The notes beneath the pieces were generated by a model. The model worked only from the letters and a program-made list of their open reading frames with translations, was not told the DNA's origin and searched no databases. A stretch of DNA of 64,000 nucleotides from Phytopseudomonas punonensis (GTDB lineage Bacteria; Pseudomonadota; Gammaproteobacteria; Pseudomonadales; Pseudomonadaceae): NCBI RefSeq assembly GCF_900142655.1, contig NZ_FRBQ01000005.1, positions 1 to 64,000 on the forward strand, given 5' to 3'. Position numbers and translations under genes: made by a program. This document shows, one piece after another, positions 54,625 to 64,000 of this stretch (positions within the stretch are counted from its first letter, which is position 1; each line of letters opens with the position of its first letter).

Positions 54625-56895
54625 ATGTACAAAGACCTCAAATTCCCCGTACTCATCGTTCATCGTGACATCAAGGCCGATACCGTGGCCGGCGAACGGG
54701 TGCGGGCCATTGCCGCCGAGCTGGAGCAGGATGGCTTCACCATTCTCTCCACCGCCAGTTCGGCGGAAGGCCACATCGTGGCTTCGACCCACCACGGCCT
54801 GGCCTGCATTCTGGTTGCCGCCGAAGGCGCCGGGGAAAACCGCCACCTGCTGCAGGACATGGTCGAGCTGATCCGCATCGCCCGGCGCCGCGCCCCGCAA
54901 CTGCCGATCTTCGCCCTAGGCGAGCAGGTCACCATCGAGAACGCGCCGGCCGAAGCCATGGCCGACCTCAATCAACTGCGCGGCATTCTCTACCTGTTCG
55001 AAGACACCGTGCCGTTTCTGGCTCGCCAGGTGGCGCGCGCCGCCCGCAATTACCTCGACGGCCTGCTGCCGCCGTTCTTCAAGGCGCTGGTGCAGCACAC
55101 CTCGCAGTCCAACTATTCCTGGCACACACCGGGGCACGGTGGTGGCGTGGCCTATCGCAAAAGCCCGGTCGGGCAGGCGTTTCACCAGTTTTTCGGCGAG
55201 AACACCCTACGCTCGGATCTGTCGGTCTCGGTGCCCGAACTCGGTTCGCTGCTCGACCACACCGGCCCGCTGGCTGCCGCGGAAGAGCGCGCCGCGCGCA
55301 ACTTTGGCGCTGACCACACCTACTTCGTAATCAACGGCACCTCAACCGCCAACAAGATTGTCTGGCATTCGATGGTGGGGCGTGATGATCTGGTGCTGGT
55401 CGACCGCAACTGCCACAAGTCGATTCTTCACGCCATCATCATGACCGGCGCGATTCCGCTGTACCTGTCGCCGGAGCGTAACGAGCTGGGCATCATCGGG
55501 CCGATTCCGCTAAGCGAATTCACCCGCGAGTCGATCCAGGCCAAGATCGATGCCAGCCCGCTGGCCCGTGGTCGCGAGCCCAGGGTCAAACTGGTGGTGG
55601 TGACCAACTCCACTTATGACGGGCTTTGCTATAACGCCGAGCTGATCAAGCGCACGCTGGGCAATTCGGTCGAGGTGCTGCACTTCGACGAAGCCTGGTA
55701 CGCCTATGCCGCATTCCATGAGTTCTATGCTGGGCGCTACGGCATGGGCACCAGCCGCGAGACCGGCGGCCCAATGGTGTTCACCACCCACTCGACCCAC
55801 AAGCTGCTTGCGGCGTTCAGCCAGGCATCGATGATTCACGTGCAGGACGGTGGCGCGGGCACCGGCGGGCGCAAGCTCGACCGCGACCGTTTCAACGAAG
55901 CCTTCATGATGCATATCTCGACGTCGCCGCAGTACGGCATCATCGCCTCGCTGGACGTCGCCTCGGCGATGATGGAAGGCCCGGCCGGGCGCTCGCTGAT
56001 TCAGGAAACCTTCGACGAAGCGCTGAGCTTTCGCCGCGCTCTGGCCAACCTTGGCCAGAGCCTGAGCAGCGAGGACTGGTGGTTCAGCATCTGGCAGCCG
56101 CCCCAGGCAGACGGCGCCGATGGCGTGTCCACGCCGGATTGGCTGCTGCAGCCCGAAGCCGACTGGCATGGCTTTGGTGATGTTGCCGAAGATTACGTGC
56201 TGCTCGACCCGATCAAGGTGACCCTGGTGATGCCTGGTCTGACTGCAGGAGGGCGCCTCGATGAACGCGGCATTCCGGCGGCTGTAGTCAGCAAGTTTCT
56301 CTGGGAGCGTGGCCTGGTGGTCGAGAAAACCGGCCTCTACTCGTTCCTGGTGCTGTTCTCCATGGGTATCACCAAGGGCAAGTGGAGCACGCTGCTGACC
56401 GAACTGCTGGAGTTCAAACGCAGCTATGACGCCAACCTGCCGCTGACTGCTGTACTGCCGTCGGTGGCACGTGAAGGCGCTAGCCGATATCAGGGCATGG
56501 GGCTGCGTGATTTGTGCGATGCGCTGCATGACTGTTACCGCGAAAACGCCACCGCCAAATCCCTCAAGCGCATGTACACCGTGCTACCGGAAATCGCCCT
56601 TAAACCGGCCGATGCCTATAACCAGCTGGTACGCGGCGAGGTTGAAGAGGTGCTGATCGATGATGTCGAGGGCCGCATCGCTGCGGTGATGCTGGTGCCT
56701 TATCCGCCAGGCATTCCGCTGATCATGCCGGGCGAGCGCTTTACCGCGGAAACTCGCTCGATCATCGACTACCTGCGCTTCGCCCAGGCATTCGAACAGC
56801 GCTTCCCAGGGTTCGACGCCGATGTGCATGGGCTGCAGCGTCATGAGGCCGAGCAGGGCAGCTATTACACGGTGGACTGCATCATCGAGAAGTGA
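54625..56895 (+). CDS. ldcA: Lysine decarboxylase (Orn/Lys/Arg decarboxylase family)
   Basis: A 756-residue PLP enzyme with a response-regulator-like wing domain (about 1-130), the main aminotransferase-fold domain and a C-terminal domain. The PLP lysine is in FTTHSTHKLLAAFSQASM, the cofactor aspartate in EVLHFDEAWYAYA, and SWHTPGHGGGVAY is the family marker. PAO1 LdcA (PA1818) has the same locus and makes cadaverine from lysine, so I adopt the name. Arginine or ornithine as substrate cannot be excluded from sequence. In PAO1 transporter genes follow, whereas here they do not. Confidence 0.9.
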   Translation: MYKDLKFPVLIVHRDIKADTVAGERVRAIAAELEQDGFTILSTASSAEGHIVASTHHGLACILVAAEGAGENRHLLQDMVELIRIARRRAPQLPIFALGEQVTIENAPAEAMADLNQLRGILYLFEDTVPFLARQVARAARNYLDGLLPPFFKALVQHTSQSNYSWHTPGHGGGVAYRKSPVGQAFHQFFGENTLRSDLSVSVPELGSLLDHTGPLAAAEERAARNFGADHTYFVINGTSTANKIVWHSMVGRDDLVLVDRNCHKSILHAIIMTGAIPLYLSPERNELGIIGPIPLSEFTRESIQAKIDASPLARGREPRVKLVVVTNSTYDGLCYNAELIKRTLGNSVEVLHFDEAWYAYAAFHEFYAGRYGMGTSRETGGPMVFTTHSTHKLLAAFSQASMIHVQDGGAGTGGRKLDRDRFNEAFMMHISTSPQYGIIASLDVASAMMEGPAGRSLIQETFDEALSFRRALANLGQSLSSEDWWFSIWQPPQADGADGVSTPDWLLQPEADWHGFGDVAEDYVLLDPIKVTLVMPGLTAGGRLDERGIPAAVVSKFLWERGLVVEKTGLYSFLVLFSMGITKGKWSTLLTELLEFKRSYDANLPLTAVLPSVAREGASRYQGMGLRDLCDALHDCYRENATAKSLKRMYTVLPEIALKPADAYNQLVRGEVEEVLIDDVEGRIAAVMLVPYPPGIPLIMPGERFTAETRSIIDYLRFAQAFEQRFPGFDADVHGLQRHEAEQGSYYTVDCIIEK

Positions 56896-57040
56896 GCCGG
56901 TGAGGTTGGCGCCTTTGGCGTGACGTGCGGTGCGTCACGCCGGTCATGATCGACTTTCGGGCGCCGCTTGGTATAGTTGCGCGATTCGCACCCAGTGCTG
57001 TCGCGTCGTGGTTCGAGCTGCTGTCAAAAGGATGACTTTA

Positions 57041-57853
57041 ATGCCGCAATACCAGGCTTTTTGCGTCGAATTGCAGGATAAAATCGCCCATGTGGTAATT
57101 GACCGGCCGGACAAGATCAACGCGATGAACGCGGCGTTCTGGACGGAAATCATCGATATCTTCCGCTGGGCAGATGAAACCGACGAAGTTCGCGTGGTGG
57201 TGCTCTCCGGCGCCGGCAAGCATTTCTCCTCGGGCATCGACCTCAACCTGCTGGCTCAGGTCAGCACCCAGTTGGGCAAGGATGTCGGCCGCAATGCGCA
57301 GACCCTGCGCCGCAAGATTCTCGAACTGCAGGCCTCGTTCAACGCTGTCGACCAGTGCAGCAAGCCGGTGCTGGCTGCTATTCAAGGCTACTGCCTGGGC
57401 GGCGCCATCGACTTGGTCAGCGCCTGCGACATGCGCTACTGCAGCGCGGATGTGCAGTTCGCCATCAAGGAAATCGACATCGGCATGGCCGCCGACGTCG
57501 GTACGCTGCAGCGCCTGCCGCGATTGATTGGCGACGGCATGCTGCGCGAGCTGGCCTACACCGGCCGCGTCGTTGACGCCGCCGAAGCGCGGGAAATCGG
57601 CCTGGTTAACCGCGTATTCGAGACCCACGACACATTGCTGGCCGGTGTGTTGGACATTGCCCGAACCATCGCCGCAAAATCGCCGGTTGCCGTGCGTGGC
57701 ACCAAGGAGATGATCCGCTACATGCGTGATCATCGCGTTGACGACGGCCTCGAGTACGTCGCCACCTGGAATGCCGCCATGCTGCAGTCGGCTGACCTGC
57801 GCGTAGCGATGGCGGCCCATATGAGTAAGCAGAACCCCGAGTTTGCTGATTGA
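57041..57853 (+). CDS. Crotonase family, dienoyl-CoA isomerase-like
   Basis: A 270-residue enoyl-CoA hydratase/isomerase-fold protein. The oxyanion-hole segments are GKHFSSGIDL and AIQGYCLGGAIDLVSACDMRY. KEIDIGMAADVGTLQRLP carries the acidic residues placed as in delta(3,5)-delta(2,4)-dienoyl-CoA isomerase (Ech1) rather than plain hydratase, so a role in beta-oxidation of odd-position unsaturated fatty acids is likely. AAAGGA supports ATG 57041. ATG 57032 is an in-frame alternative. Confidence 0.88.
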   Translation: MPQYQAFCVELQDKIAHVVIDRPDKINAMNAAFWTEIIDIFRWADETDEVRVVVLSGAGKHFSSGIDLNLLAQVSTQLGKDVGRNAQTLRRKILELQASFNAVDQCSKPVLAAIQGYCLGGAIDLVSACDMRYCSADVQFAIKEIDIGMAADVGTLQRLPRLIGDGMLRELAYTGRVVDAAEAREIGLVNRVFETHDTLLAGVLDIARTIAAKSPVAVRGTKEMIRYMRDHRVDDGLEYVATWNAAMLQSADLRVAMAAHMSKQNPEFAD

Positions 57854-57891
57854 GCGCGGTTTTATCACCTGTGCGGGAGGCACATTAGCGA

Positions 57892-59550
57892 ATGGTTTCT
57901 GGAGCATCGTCACTTGGGCTGGTTCGCGACGAACTGTTTGCCACTATCGAAGAGGCCGAAGCGAGCCTCGAACAGTTCATCGTCGAGCGCAATAACGGCA
58001 GCCTGCTGCAACAGGCCGTCGACAATCTGCAGCAGGTACGCGGCACGCTCAATCTGATCGAGCTGGCCGGTGCCGAGCTGCTCGCCCAGGAAGTGCTCGA
58101 CCAGGCCACCGATATCCCGGCCGGCGTGGGCACCGAGCGCGATGCGCAACTGGCCGCGCTAAGCAATGCGTTGCACGTGCTACGCCGCTACCTGGAAGGG
58201 CTGGACGTGCATCGTCAGGAAATGCCCGAGCTGCTGCTGCCGGCGATCAATGACCTGCGCCAGGCCTGCAAGCAGCCACCATTGCCCGAAAGCTTCTTCT
58301 TCAGCGTGCGCCTCGACCAGGCCCGCCCGCGCGTTGCGCCACCGGCGCTCGACGCTGCAGCCAAGGAAAGCGAAGGTCGCCGCCTGCGACAGATGTACCA
58401 GGTTGGGCTGCTGGGCTTTATTCGTGAGCAGAATCCGGCAGCCAGCATGAAGCTGATGGGCCGCGCCATGAGCCGCCTCGACGGGCTGTTCGCCAATGAG
58501 CCGCGTGGTCGCCTGTGTTGGCTCACCGCTGCTGCACTCGAGGCGCAGAACGATGGGCAGCTGCTGCCACGCAAGTCGCGCAAGCAACTGTTCTCGCGCA
58601 TCGACCGCGAGCTTCGCCAGATCCTCGTCAACGGCTCCTACGAGCCGCCACGCAGTCTGCTCAAGGAACTTCTCTACCTAGTCGCGCTTTCCGCCGGCCG
58701 CGGCCCGCTAGCGGGCGAAGTGCGTGAGCTGTTCGGTATCACCGAGCTGCCATTTACCGATCATCTGCTCGAAGAGGAATACCAGCGACTGTCCGGTCCA
58801 GGCCAGGCGGTGATGCGTTCGCTGAGTTCGGCGATTCGCGAGGAGCTGGCCAGCGTCAAGGACCTGCTCGACCTCAGCGAGCGCGGCACCTTGCAGGAAG
58901 ACGGCCTGACCAGTCTGCATGCACTGCTCGGCAAGCTGAGCAAGACGTTGGCGATGGTCGGCCTGAGTTCGGCCGGCAACTCGCTGGCCAACCAACTGCC
59001 GACGGTCAGTGCCTGGTGCGAAGGCGCGCCGACCGAGCCAGAGCAACTGATCGCCCTAGCCGATGCGGTGCTGTATGTCGAAGGCATGGTGGCGACCTTG
59101 GAGCGCGGGCAGCGGGTTACCACGCCGCGCGTCGAACCCGAAGTCTGCACCTTTGCGCAGCATCAATTGTTTGAAGCACGCGTGGTGGTTCTTGATGAGG
59201 CGCGTGCTGGCCTGGCATTGGCCAAGCGCGCGATCACCGCGTACCTGGAGTCGGCGGGCGATCGCATGCACCTGTCCAATGTGCCGTTCAGCCTGCAGGC
59301 CGTACGCGGTGGCCTGTGGTTCCTCGAACAGGAACGCGCGGCCTTGTTGGTGGGCGCCTGCGCCGATTACATCCAGACGCAGATGCTCGACGCCACGCAA
59401 ATGCCAGCCGAAGCGCGCCTGGAAGTCTTGGCCGATGCGCTGAGCAGCCTGGAATATTATCTGGAGGCCGACACCGGCCTGGCCCAGCCGAGCGTGCTCG
59501 ATCTGGCTGCCGAAAGCGTGCGTGCATTGGGCCTGGAGGTGGCTGCCTGA
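57892..59550 (+). CDS. Large helical protein resembling the ChpA N-terminal region
   Basis: A 552-residue, soluble, helix-rich protein. Its first 75 residues ([20 protein letters not shown] opening, then [27 protein letters not shown]) resemble the N-terminal repeats of the pilus chemosensory kinase ChpA. No kinase, receiver or CheW domain follows, and I see no histidine in the phosphorylation position of an HPt domain. The rest has several diffuse helical repeats, one near residue 300 ([20 protein letters not shown]). It matches, by position, PAO1 PA1822, of unknown function. Its stop overlaps the nudC start by one base (TGATG). Confidence 0.75.
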   Translation: MVSGASSLGLVRDELFATIEEAEASLEQFIVERNNGSLLQQAVDNLQQVRGTLNLIELAGAELLAQEVLDQATDIPAGVGTERDAQLAALSNALHVLRRYLEGLDVHRQEMPELLLPAINDLRQACKQPPLPESFFFSVRLDQARPRVAPPALDAAAKESEGRRLRQMYQVGLLGFIREQNPAASMKLMGRAMSRLDGLFANEPRGRLCWLTAAALEAQNDGQLLPRKSRKQLFSRIDRELRQILVNGSYEPPRSLLKELLYLVALSAGRGPLAGEVRELFGITELPFTDHLLEEEYQRLSGPGQAVMRSLSSAIREELASVKDLLDLSERGTLQEDGLTSLHALLGKLSKTLAMVGLSSAGNSLANQLPTVSAWCEGAPTEPEQLIALADAVLYVEGMVATLERGQRVTTPRVEPEVCTFAQHQLFEARVVVLDEARAGLALAKRAITAYLESAGDRMHLSNVPFSLQAVRGGLWFLEQERAALLVGACADYIQTQMLDATQMPAEARLEVLADALSSLEYYLEADTGLAQPSVLDLAAESVRALGLEVAA

Positions 59551-60383
59551 TGGCCGCCGGGCGCTGGCTGCCGGAGCTGCTCGACTGTCAGCAAAGCGGC
59601 GGCATGGTGTTGGCCCATCATCGTCAGCATTTTCTGGCCGACGCCAACGGCCTGCTATTTCCGCGTGAGTGGTTGAAGAAGCAGGAGCTGCCAGTAATCG
59701 CCGAGCATGGGCTTGGACATTTTCGTGGCGAGCCGCTTTACCTGCTCGAGTTGGATGGCAAGGCTGAACTGCCAGGCTGCCATTGGCAGGGGCTGCGCCA
59801 GGTGATGCTCGAAGGCGACGCCGAGCTGTTCCAGATGTTCGGTTACGCCGCACAGATCGGCACTTGGGCCAGTGACAACCGCTTCTGCGGTGGCTGCGCC
59901 ACGGCGATGGAGCCGGTCATTGGCGAGCGTGCCATGTATTGCCCACGTTGCAATCTGCGCCACTACCCGCGTCTGTCGCCGAGCATGATCGTATTGGTTA
60001 CCCGTGGTGACGATGTGCTGCTGGCTCGTTCGCCGCGCTTCGTTACCGGCGTGTACAGCACTTTGGCCGGCTTCGTCGAACCAGGTGAGTCGGTGGAGCA
60101 GTGTGTGGCCCGTGAAGTGCGTGAAGAGGTCGGCGTCGAGGTCTGCAACATCCGCTACAAGGGCAGCCAGAACTGGCCCTTCCCACATTCGCTGATGCTG
60201 GGTTTTCATGCCGACTATGCCGGTGGCGAGATCGTTTTGCAGGAAGAGGAGATCGAGGACGCAGGCTGGTTCTCGATCCATGAACTGCCGCCATTGCCTG
60301 CTTCGCGCTCGATCGCCCGTTACCTGATCGATCTGTACGTGGCGCAGCGTTTAGGCTGCGCTGAACCAGTGTTGCCAGACTAG
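59550..60383 (+). CDS. nudC: NADH pyrophosphatase / RNA decapping Nudix hydrolase
   Basis: A 277-residue enzyme that cleaves NAD(H) and removes NAD caps from RNA 5' ends. A zinc ribbon uses [11 protein letters not shown] and MYCPRC (about residues 113-132). The Nudix box is [24 protein letters not shown] (starting about 172), followed by the NudC signature [11 protein letters not shown]. It is coupled to the upstream gene and overlaps the convergent exporter gene by 33 bases at its 3' end. Confidence 0.94.
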   Translation: MAAGRWLPELLDCQQSGGMVLAHHRQHFLADANGLLFPREWLKKQELPVIAEHGLGHFRGEPLYLLELDGKAELPGCHWQGLRQVMLEGDAELFQMFGYAAQIGTWASDNRFCGGCATAMEPVIGERAMYCPRCNLRHYPRLSPSMIVLVTRGDDVLLARSPRFVTGVYSTLAGFVEPGESVEQCVAREVREEVGVEVCNIRYKGSQNWPFPHSLMLGFHADYAGGEIVLQEEEIEDAGWFSIHELPPLPASRSIARYLIDLYVAQRLGCAEPVLPD

Positions 60384-61136
60384 GCGCGTGGTCAGACCAA
60401 GCACCACCAGAATGAACACTGGGCGGATGAATTTCGAACCGCCGCCAATTGCCGTGCGCGCACCCAGAAATGCCCCGGCCATCAACGAAAAGCCCATGCA
60501 CAGGCCCAGCACCCAGGCCACCTGACCGGCGACGATGAATACCGCCAGCGCGCAGGCGTTACTGATGAAATTCATCGAGCGCGCCACGCCGCTGGCACGC
60601 ACCAGGTCGAGCGGGTAGAGCAGCAGGGTGCTGACCGTCCAGAACGCCCCGGTTCCAGGGCCTGCCACACCATCGTAGAAACCCAGGCCTATGCTTTGCG
60701 GCCATTGCCGGCGCTTTGCAATCGGTTGGTCGGCATCCAGCGGTGCGTCGGGTGTTTTGCCGAACAGCAGATAGATGCCGCAGGCGAACACCACAACCGG
60801 CAGCATCTTGTTGATCCATTCAGCGGGCATCCAGTGCACGAGCAATGCCCCGCCAATGGCGCCGATAGCAGTGCCGACCATCGCGTTTTTCCATTTTTCC
60901 GGGCTGAACAGCTTGCGCCGGTAGAAGGTGTAGCTTGCGGTACCGGAGCCGAAGGTCGCGCACAGTTTGCTGGTACCGAGCACCAGATGCGGCGGCATGC
61001 CGGTAGTCAGCAGGGCGGGGATGGTCAGCAGGCCGCCACCACCGGCGATGGCGTCGATAAATCCGGCGATGAACGCAACGAGGGCGAGCAACAGCAACGT
61101 CGTGGGATCGACGGCCAATTCGAAGGGGAAAGACAT
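60351..61136 (-). CDS. TauE/SafE-family sulfite/organosulfonate exporter
   Basis: A 261-residue inner-membrane protein with about eight helices. The two family repeats are [20 protein letters not shown] (about residues 24-43) and [18 protein letters not shown] (about 151-168). Members export sulfite or sulfoacetate, with the substrate here unknown. Its last 33 bases are antisense to the end of nudC. Confidence 0.9.
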   Translation of the reverse strand: MSFPFELAVDPTTLLLLALVAFIAGFIDAIAGGGGLLTIPALLTTGMPPHLVLGTSKLCATFGSGTASYTFYRRKLFSPEKWKNAMVGTAIGAIGGALLVHWMPAEWINKMLPVVVFACGIYLLFGKTPDAPLDADQPIAKRRQWPQSIGLGFYDGVAGPGTGAFWTVSTLLLYPLDLVRASGVARSMNFISNACALAVFIVAGQVAWVLGLCMGFSLMAGAFLGARTAIGGGSKFIRPVFILVVLGLTTRLVWQHWFSAA

Positions 61137-61234
61137 AAAAGGCGACCTGTATCCGATTGTTCGGCAGCGGCGCTATTCGCGTACGAATGCGCTGCGCATA
61201 ATGCCGATATTTTCACTTACAAGGAATTGATTCC

Positions 61235-61882
61235 ATGCAGTACAACGCGCTCGCCTGGGCAACGGCTCTGCTGGCAATGCTGGTGCTGTTCATCGCCCTG
61301 CGCATCATGTTCGGCGGCCGCTGGTTTCTCGCCTGGCTGCGTGGCACCTGTGGGCTGGTGTTCCTCGCCGCTGCCGTGTTGGTCGGGTTGGTCGCCTATG
61401 ACCTGAGCCGCTACGAGCCATTACCTGCCAACAAGCCGCTGCTCACCCTGAGCTTTCACCGCACGGCCAATGTCTATCAGGTCGATATCCTCGAAGATGG
61501 CGTGCAGCGCAGCGTCAATCTGGAAGGTGATCTCTGGCAGCTGGATGTGCGCCTGCTGCAATGGAAGGGACTCGCTGCATTGATCGGCCTGGAACCGGGC
61601 TATCGGCTGGAGAAGCTCAACAGCCGCTTTCTGTCCATTGAGCAGCAGAGCCAGGCGCGTTACACCCAGGCCGAGCTGACGCAAAGCCTCTACGGCGTCG
61701 ATTTGTGGCGCTGGCTGCGCCTGGGGCAGCATGACCTGTTCATGTTCGATGCCCAGGCACGCCGCGTGACCTATCTGCCGATGGCCGACAAGGCGGTATT
61801 CAACGTCAGCCTGACGCCCACCGGCCTGCTGGCCGAGCCGATGAACGAGGCGGCCCACCAGGCGCTCAAGGATTGGCAGTGA
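61235..61882 (+). CDS. Membrane protein of unknown function
   Basis: A 215-residue protein with two N-terminal transmembrane helices (about residues 7-25 and 37-55) followed by a soluble domain that should face the periplasm. No recognised motif is present, though such proteins are sometimes labelled multidrug transporters without evidence. Position matches a conserved hypothetical gene after the TauE-type exporter in pseudomonads. Confidence 0.75.
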   Translation: MQYNALAWATALLAMLVLFIALRIMFGGRWFLAWLRGTCGLVFLAAAVLVGLVAYDLSRYEPLPANKPLLTLSFHRTANVYQVDILEDGVQRSVNLEGDLWQLDVRLLQWKGLAALIGLEPGYRLEKLNSRFLSIEQQSQARYTQAELTQSLYGVDLWRWLRLGQHDLFMFDAQARRVTYLPMADKAVFNVSLTPTGLLAEPMNEAAHQALKDWQ

Positions 61883-61962
61883 GTTGCTGAGAGTTCTAGA
61901 GCAGTTCGAGGTCGTCAATGTGCAGTGACGGCAACGTAGCGATATCGGCCGTTTGCGATCTC

Positions 61963-62033
61963 GTGGGAGGGGCTTTAGCCGCGAGCTCTTTAAGCCTAGC
62001 CAGGCACAATCGAGGCTAAAGCCTCTCCCACAA
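61963..62033. repeat. REPIN-like inverted REP pair
   Basis: GTGGGAGGGGCTTTAGCCGC (from 61963) faces its inverse, ending GCTAAAGCCTCTCCCAC at 62031. The arms pair well and enclose about 26 bases. It lies between the 3' ends of convergent genes, and the remaining gap to 62115 is featureless. Confidence 0.8.
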
Positions 62034-62115
62034 AAGCACTGCTCACCTTCCGCTTTGCCTTAAACCGTTTACTCATGGCAATACGAGTCGTCAGCCTCAA
62101 GATCGCAGCCAGGTT

Positions 62116-62883
62116 TCAGGATAGGAAACCGCCATCGACATTCAACGCCACGCCCGTGGTGTAGCTCGACGCATCGCTTGCGAGATAGAGCACAGCACCG
62201 GCCATTTCGCTCGGCTCGGCGACGCGCTTGAGCGGGATGCGCTGTAGCGCGAAGTTGAGGATCGCTTCGTTCTTGGTCAGCGCCGAGGCAAAACGTGTGT
62301 CGGTCAGGCCCGGCAGCAGGGCGTTACAGCGGATGCCGAACTGCGCGCACTCCTTGGCGAAGACCTTGGTCATGCTGATCACCGCTGCCTTGGTGACCGA
62401 GTAGATCCCTTGGAACTCACCGGGCGATACGCCGTTGATCGACGCCACGTTGATGATGCTGCCGCCACCGTTCTCCTTCATCAGCTTGCCGCCTTCGATG
62501 GACATGAAGTAGTAGCCGCGAATGTTCACGTCGACGGTTTTCTGGAAGGCGCCCAGATCGGTGTCCAGCACGTTGCAGAACTGCGGGTTGGTGGCCGCAT
62601 TATTGACCAGAATATCGAGGCGGCCGAAGCGCTGGCGAATCTCGGCGAATACCGCCTGAATCTGCTCCATCTCGCCGATATGGCAGGCCATCGCCACGGC
62701 CTTGCCGCCCTTGGCGACGATAGCGTCGGCCACGGTCTGGCAATCGTCCAGCTTGCGGCTGGCGACGATCACCTCGGCGCCTTGCTGGGCGAGCAGGTGG
62801 GCGATGGCTTCACCGATACCGCGGCTGGCCCCGGAAACGAAGGCGATCTTGCCGTCAAGGTCGAACAACTGGGTCTTGGACAT
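62116..62883 (-). CDS. Short-chain dehydrogenase/reductase
   Basis: A 255-residue SDR oxidoreductase. The cofactor motif is SGASRGIGEA (about residues 16-25), then NNAATN, the catalytic Ser in INVASINGVS, and the YSVTKAA (Y-x3-K) pair. VASRKLDD after strand 2 suggests NADP preference. It follows the phosphotransferase gene by 27 bases on the same strand and is probably in one operon. Substrate is unknown, but fatty acyl or hydroxyacid metabolism is plausible from context. Confidence 0.92.
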   Translation of the reverse strand: MSKTQLFDLDGKIAFVSGASRGIGEAIAHLLAQQGAEVIVASRKLDDCQTVADAIVAKGGKAVAMACHIGEMEQIQAVFAEIRQRFGRLDILVNNAATNPQFCNVLDTDLGAFQKTVDVNIRGYYFMSIEGGKLMKENGGGSIINVASINGVSPGEFQGIYSVTKAAVISMTKVFAKECAQFGIRCNALLPGLTDTRFASALTKNEAILNFALQRIPLKRVAEPSEMAGAVLYLASDASSYTTGVALNVDGGFLS

Positions 62884-62910
62884 GGCGTGGGTCTCTGTAG
62901 AGTGTTGGTT

Positions 62911-63978
62911 TCAGAGCGATGAGCGCGCGACGACCCCGAGGGCCATCTTTTCCAGCAGCGCGTTCATTTGCACGAAAGAGGCGAAGCGCTTGTCGGCGGT
63001 CTGCCCGTGGTAGTAGCGGTAGTAGATCTGCTGGACGATGCCCGCCAGGCGGAACAGCCCGTAGATGTAGTAGAAATCGAAGCACTTGATTTCGATGCCA
63101 GCACGTTCGGCGTAGTAATCGACGAATGCCTGGCGGGTCAGCATGCCCGGCGCATTGCTAGGCTGACGGCGCATCAGCTGCACGGGCGCCGGATCGTCCG
63201 CCTCGATCCAGTAGGCCAGGGTATTGCCCAGATCCATCAGCGGGTCACCCAGGGTCGTCAGCTCCCAGTCAAGCACGCCCATGATGCGCATGGGGTCCTG
63301 CGGGTCGAGGATCACGTTGTCGAAGCGGTAGTCGTTGTGGACGATGGCCGGGCGTGGATGATCGGCCGGCATCTTCTCTTCCAGCCAGGTGCGTACCTCC
63401 TGCCAGCCGGGCGCGTCGGGAGTACGCGCGTTGTCGTAGCGCTCACTCCAGCCCTTTATTTGCCGGGCAACGTAGCCATCCGGTTTGCCTAGGTCGGCTA
63501 GGCCGCACGCTTGGTAATCGACTTGATGCAGTTCGACCAGGCGGTCGATAAAGCTCTTGCACAGCGTCGTGGTCTGTTCGGGCGATAGCTGCAGTTCGGC
63601 AGGCAAGTCGGCACGCAGGATGATGCCATCCAGGCGCTGCATGACGTAGAACTCGGCGCCGATCACCGACTCATCGGTGCAGTGCACGAAGGCCTGGGGG
63701 CAATAGGGGAAGGCGTTTCTGAGCTGGTTGAGGATGCGAAATTCACGGCCCATGTCATGGGCTGACTTGGCCTTGCTGCCGAACGGCGGGCGGCGCAGCA
63801 CCAACTCGCGGTCGGCATAGCGCAGCAGGTAGGTCAGGTTGGACGCGCCACCGGGAAACTGGCTGATCTGCGGCTCACCACGCAAGTCGCTCAGGTGGCT
63901 TTTCAGGTAAGCGTCGATGGCGCTGGCATCGAGTTCTTCGCCCTGGCGGATCGCGCCGGGCCGGTCGGTGAGTGTCAT
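62911..63978 (-). CDS. Phosphotransferase (APH/ACAD10-like) family protein
   Basis: A 355-residue protein with the kinase-like APH fold. The catalytic loop is IVHNDYRFDNVILD (about residues 205-218) and the metal-binding DFG equivalent is VLDWELTTLGDPLMDL. The N-lobe opens with QFPGGASNLTYLLRYADRELVLRRPP. These are typical of the ACAD10/11-like group, found beside acyl-CoA dehydrogenases and SDRs and thought to phosphorylate hydroxyacyl-CoAs, not antibiotics. It is the first gene of a likely operon with the SDR. No partial gene is visible in the last 22 bases. Confidence 0.9.
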   Translation of the reverse strand: MTLTDRPGAIRQGEELDASAIDAYLKSHLSDLRGEPQISQFPGGASNLTYLLRYADRELVLRRPPFGSKAKSAHDMGREFRILNQLRNAFPYCPQAFVHCTDESVIGAEFYVMQRLDGIILRADLPAELQLSPEQTTTLCKSFIDRLVELHQVDYQACGLADLGKPDGYVARQIKGWSERYDNARTPDAPGWQEVRTWLEEKMPADHPRPAIVHNDYRFDNVILDPQDPMRIMGVLDWELTTLGDPLMDLGNTLAYWIEADDPAPVQLMRRQPSNAPGMLTRQAFVDYYAERAGIEIKCFDFYYIYGLFRLAGIVQQIYYRYYHGQTADKRFASFVQMNALLEKMALGVVARSSL

Positions 63979-64000
63979 CCCTTTCCCTTCTAATTGTCGT

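Noticed and set aside
1..64000. CRISPR array, prophage or restriction/toxin-antitoxin module
   Set aside because: No regularly spaced repeats, phage structural or integrase genes, or paired toxin-antitoxin frames were seen. Almost all genes have clear chromosomal orthologues.

Overview
The window is chromosomal DNA of a Pseudomonas species (Gammaproteobacteria). It is GC-rich with short intergenic gaps. Its core gene order lpxH-ppiB-glnS-cysS, folD, tRNA-Arg/His/Leu, tig-clpP-clpX-lon-hupB-ppiD, yej-type ABC operon, mltD-gloB-methyltransferase-rnhA-dnaQ-ldcA, enoyl-CoA hydratase-nudC is, as I remember it, the order of P. aeruginosa PAO1 around PA1789-PA1829. The exact species cannot be named from this sequence alone.

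Region by region. 1-92 is the right end of an IS3-family insertion sequence cut by the window edge. 183-3024 holds a small glycine-rich membrane protein, nhaA, and mntP behind a yybP-ykoY manganese riboswitch. 3285-8272 is a metal/corrinoid-type uptake cluster: a palindromic operator candidate, a cobalamin riboswitch, a complete ABC importer (binding protein, permease, ATPase in ATGA-overlapping order), a pseudoazurin-like blue copper protein, and a second, orphan binding protein behind a possible Fur box. 8522-18816 is accessory metabolism and transport: an MFS carrier, an MscS channel, a CurA-like reductase, a bile acid:Na+ symporter-family protein, coupled LysE and BenE transporters, and a divergent MarR regulator/aminotransferase-GST unit with two matching palindromes 42 bp apart. 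19098-23128 is a heavy-metal unit: cadA divergent from cadR, then a Cys/His-rich exported protein and a CopI-like cupredoxin. 23263-24842 carries a glutaredoxin-like protein, a DUF3820 protein and a universal stress protein with an Anr/FNR box placed for class II activation.

25042-42363 is conserved housekeeping: miaE, lpxH-ppiB, glnS-cysS, a UvrD-type helicase with a lysine/alanine-rich tail, folD, three tRNA genes, and the proteostasis series tig-clpP-clpX-lon (sigma-32-like promoter before lon)-hupB-ppiD. 42475-49889 is a five-gene peptide ABC operon with two binding proteins. 49990-63978 runs mltD, gloB, a methyltransferase, rnhA-dnaQ, ldcA, a dienoyl-CoA-isomerase-like hydratase, a large protein resembling the N-terminus of ChpA, nudC, a TauE/SafE exporter, a small membrane protein, and an SDR/phosphotransferase pair.

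Three inverted pairs of REP-like sequence (14479-14551, 18877-19064, 61963-62033) mark intergenic gaps. There is no CRISPR array, prophage or rRNA operon. The least explained part is the dual-controlled uptake cluster at 3285-8272, whose substrate cannot be read from sequence.
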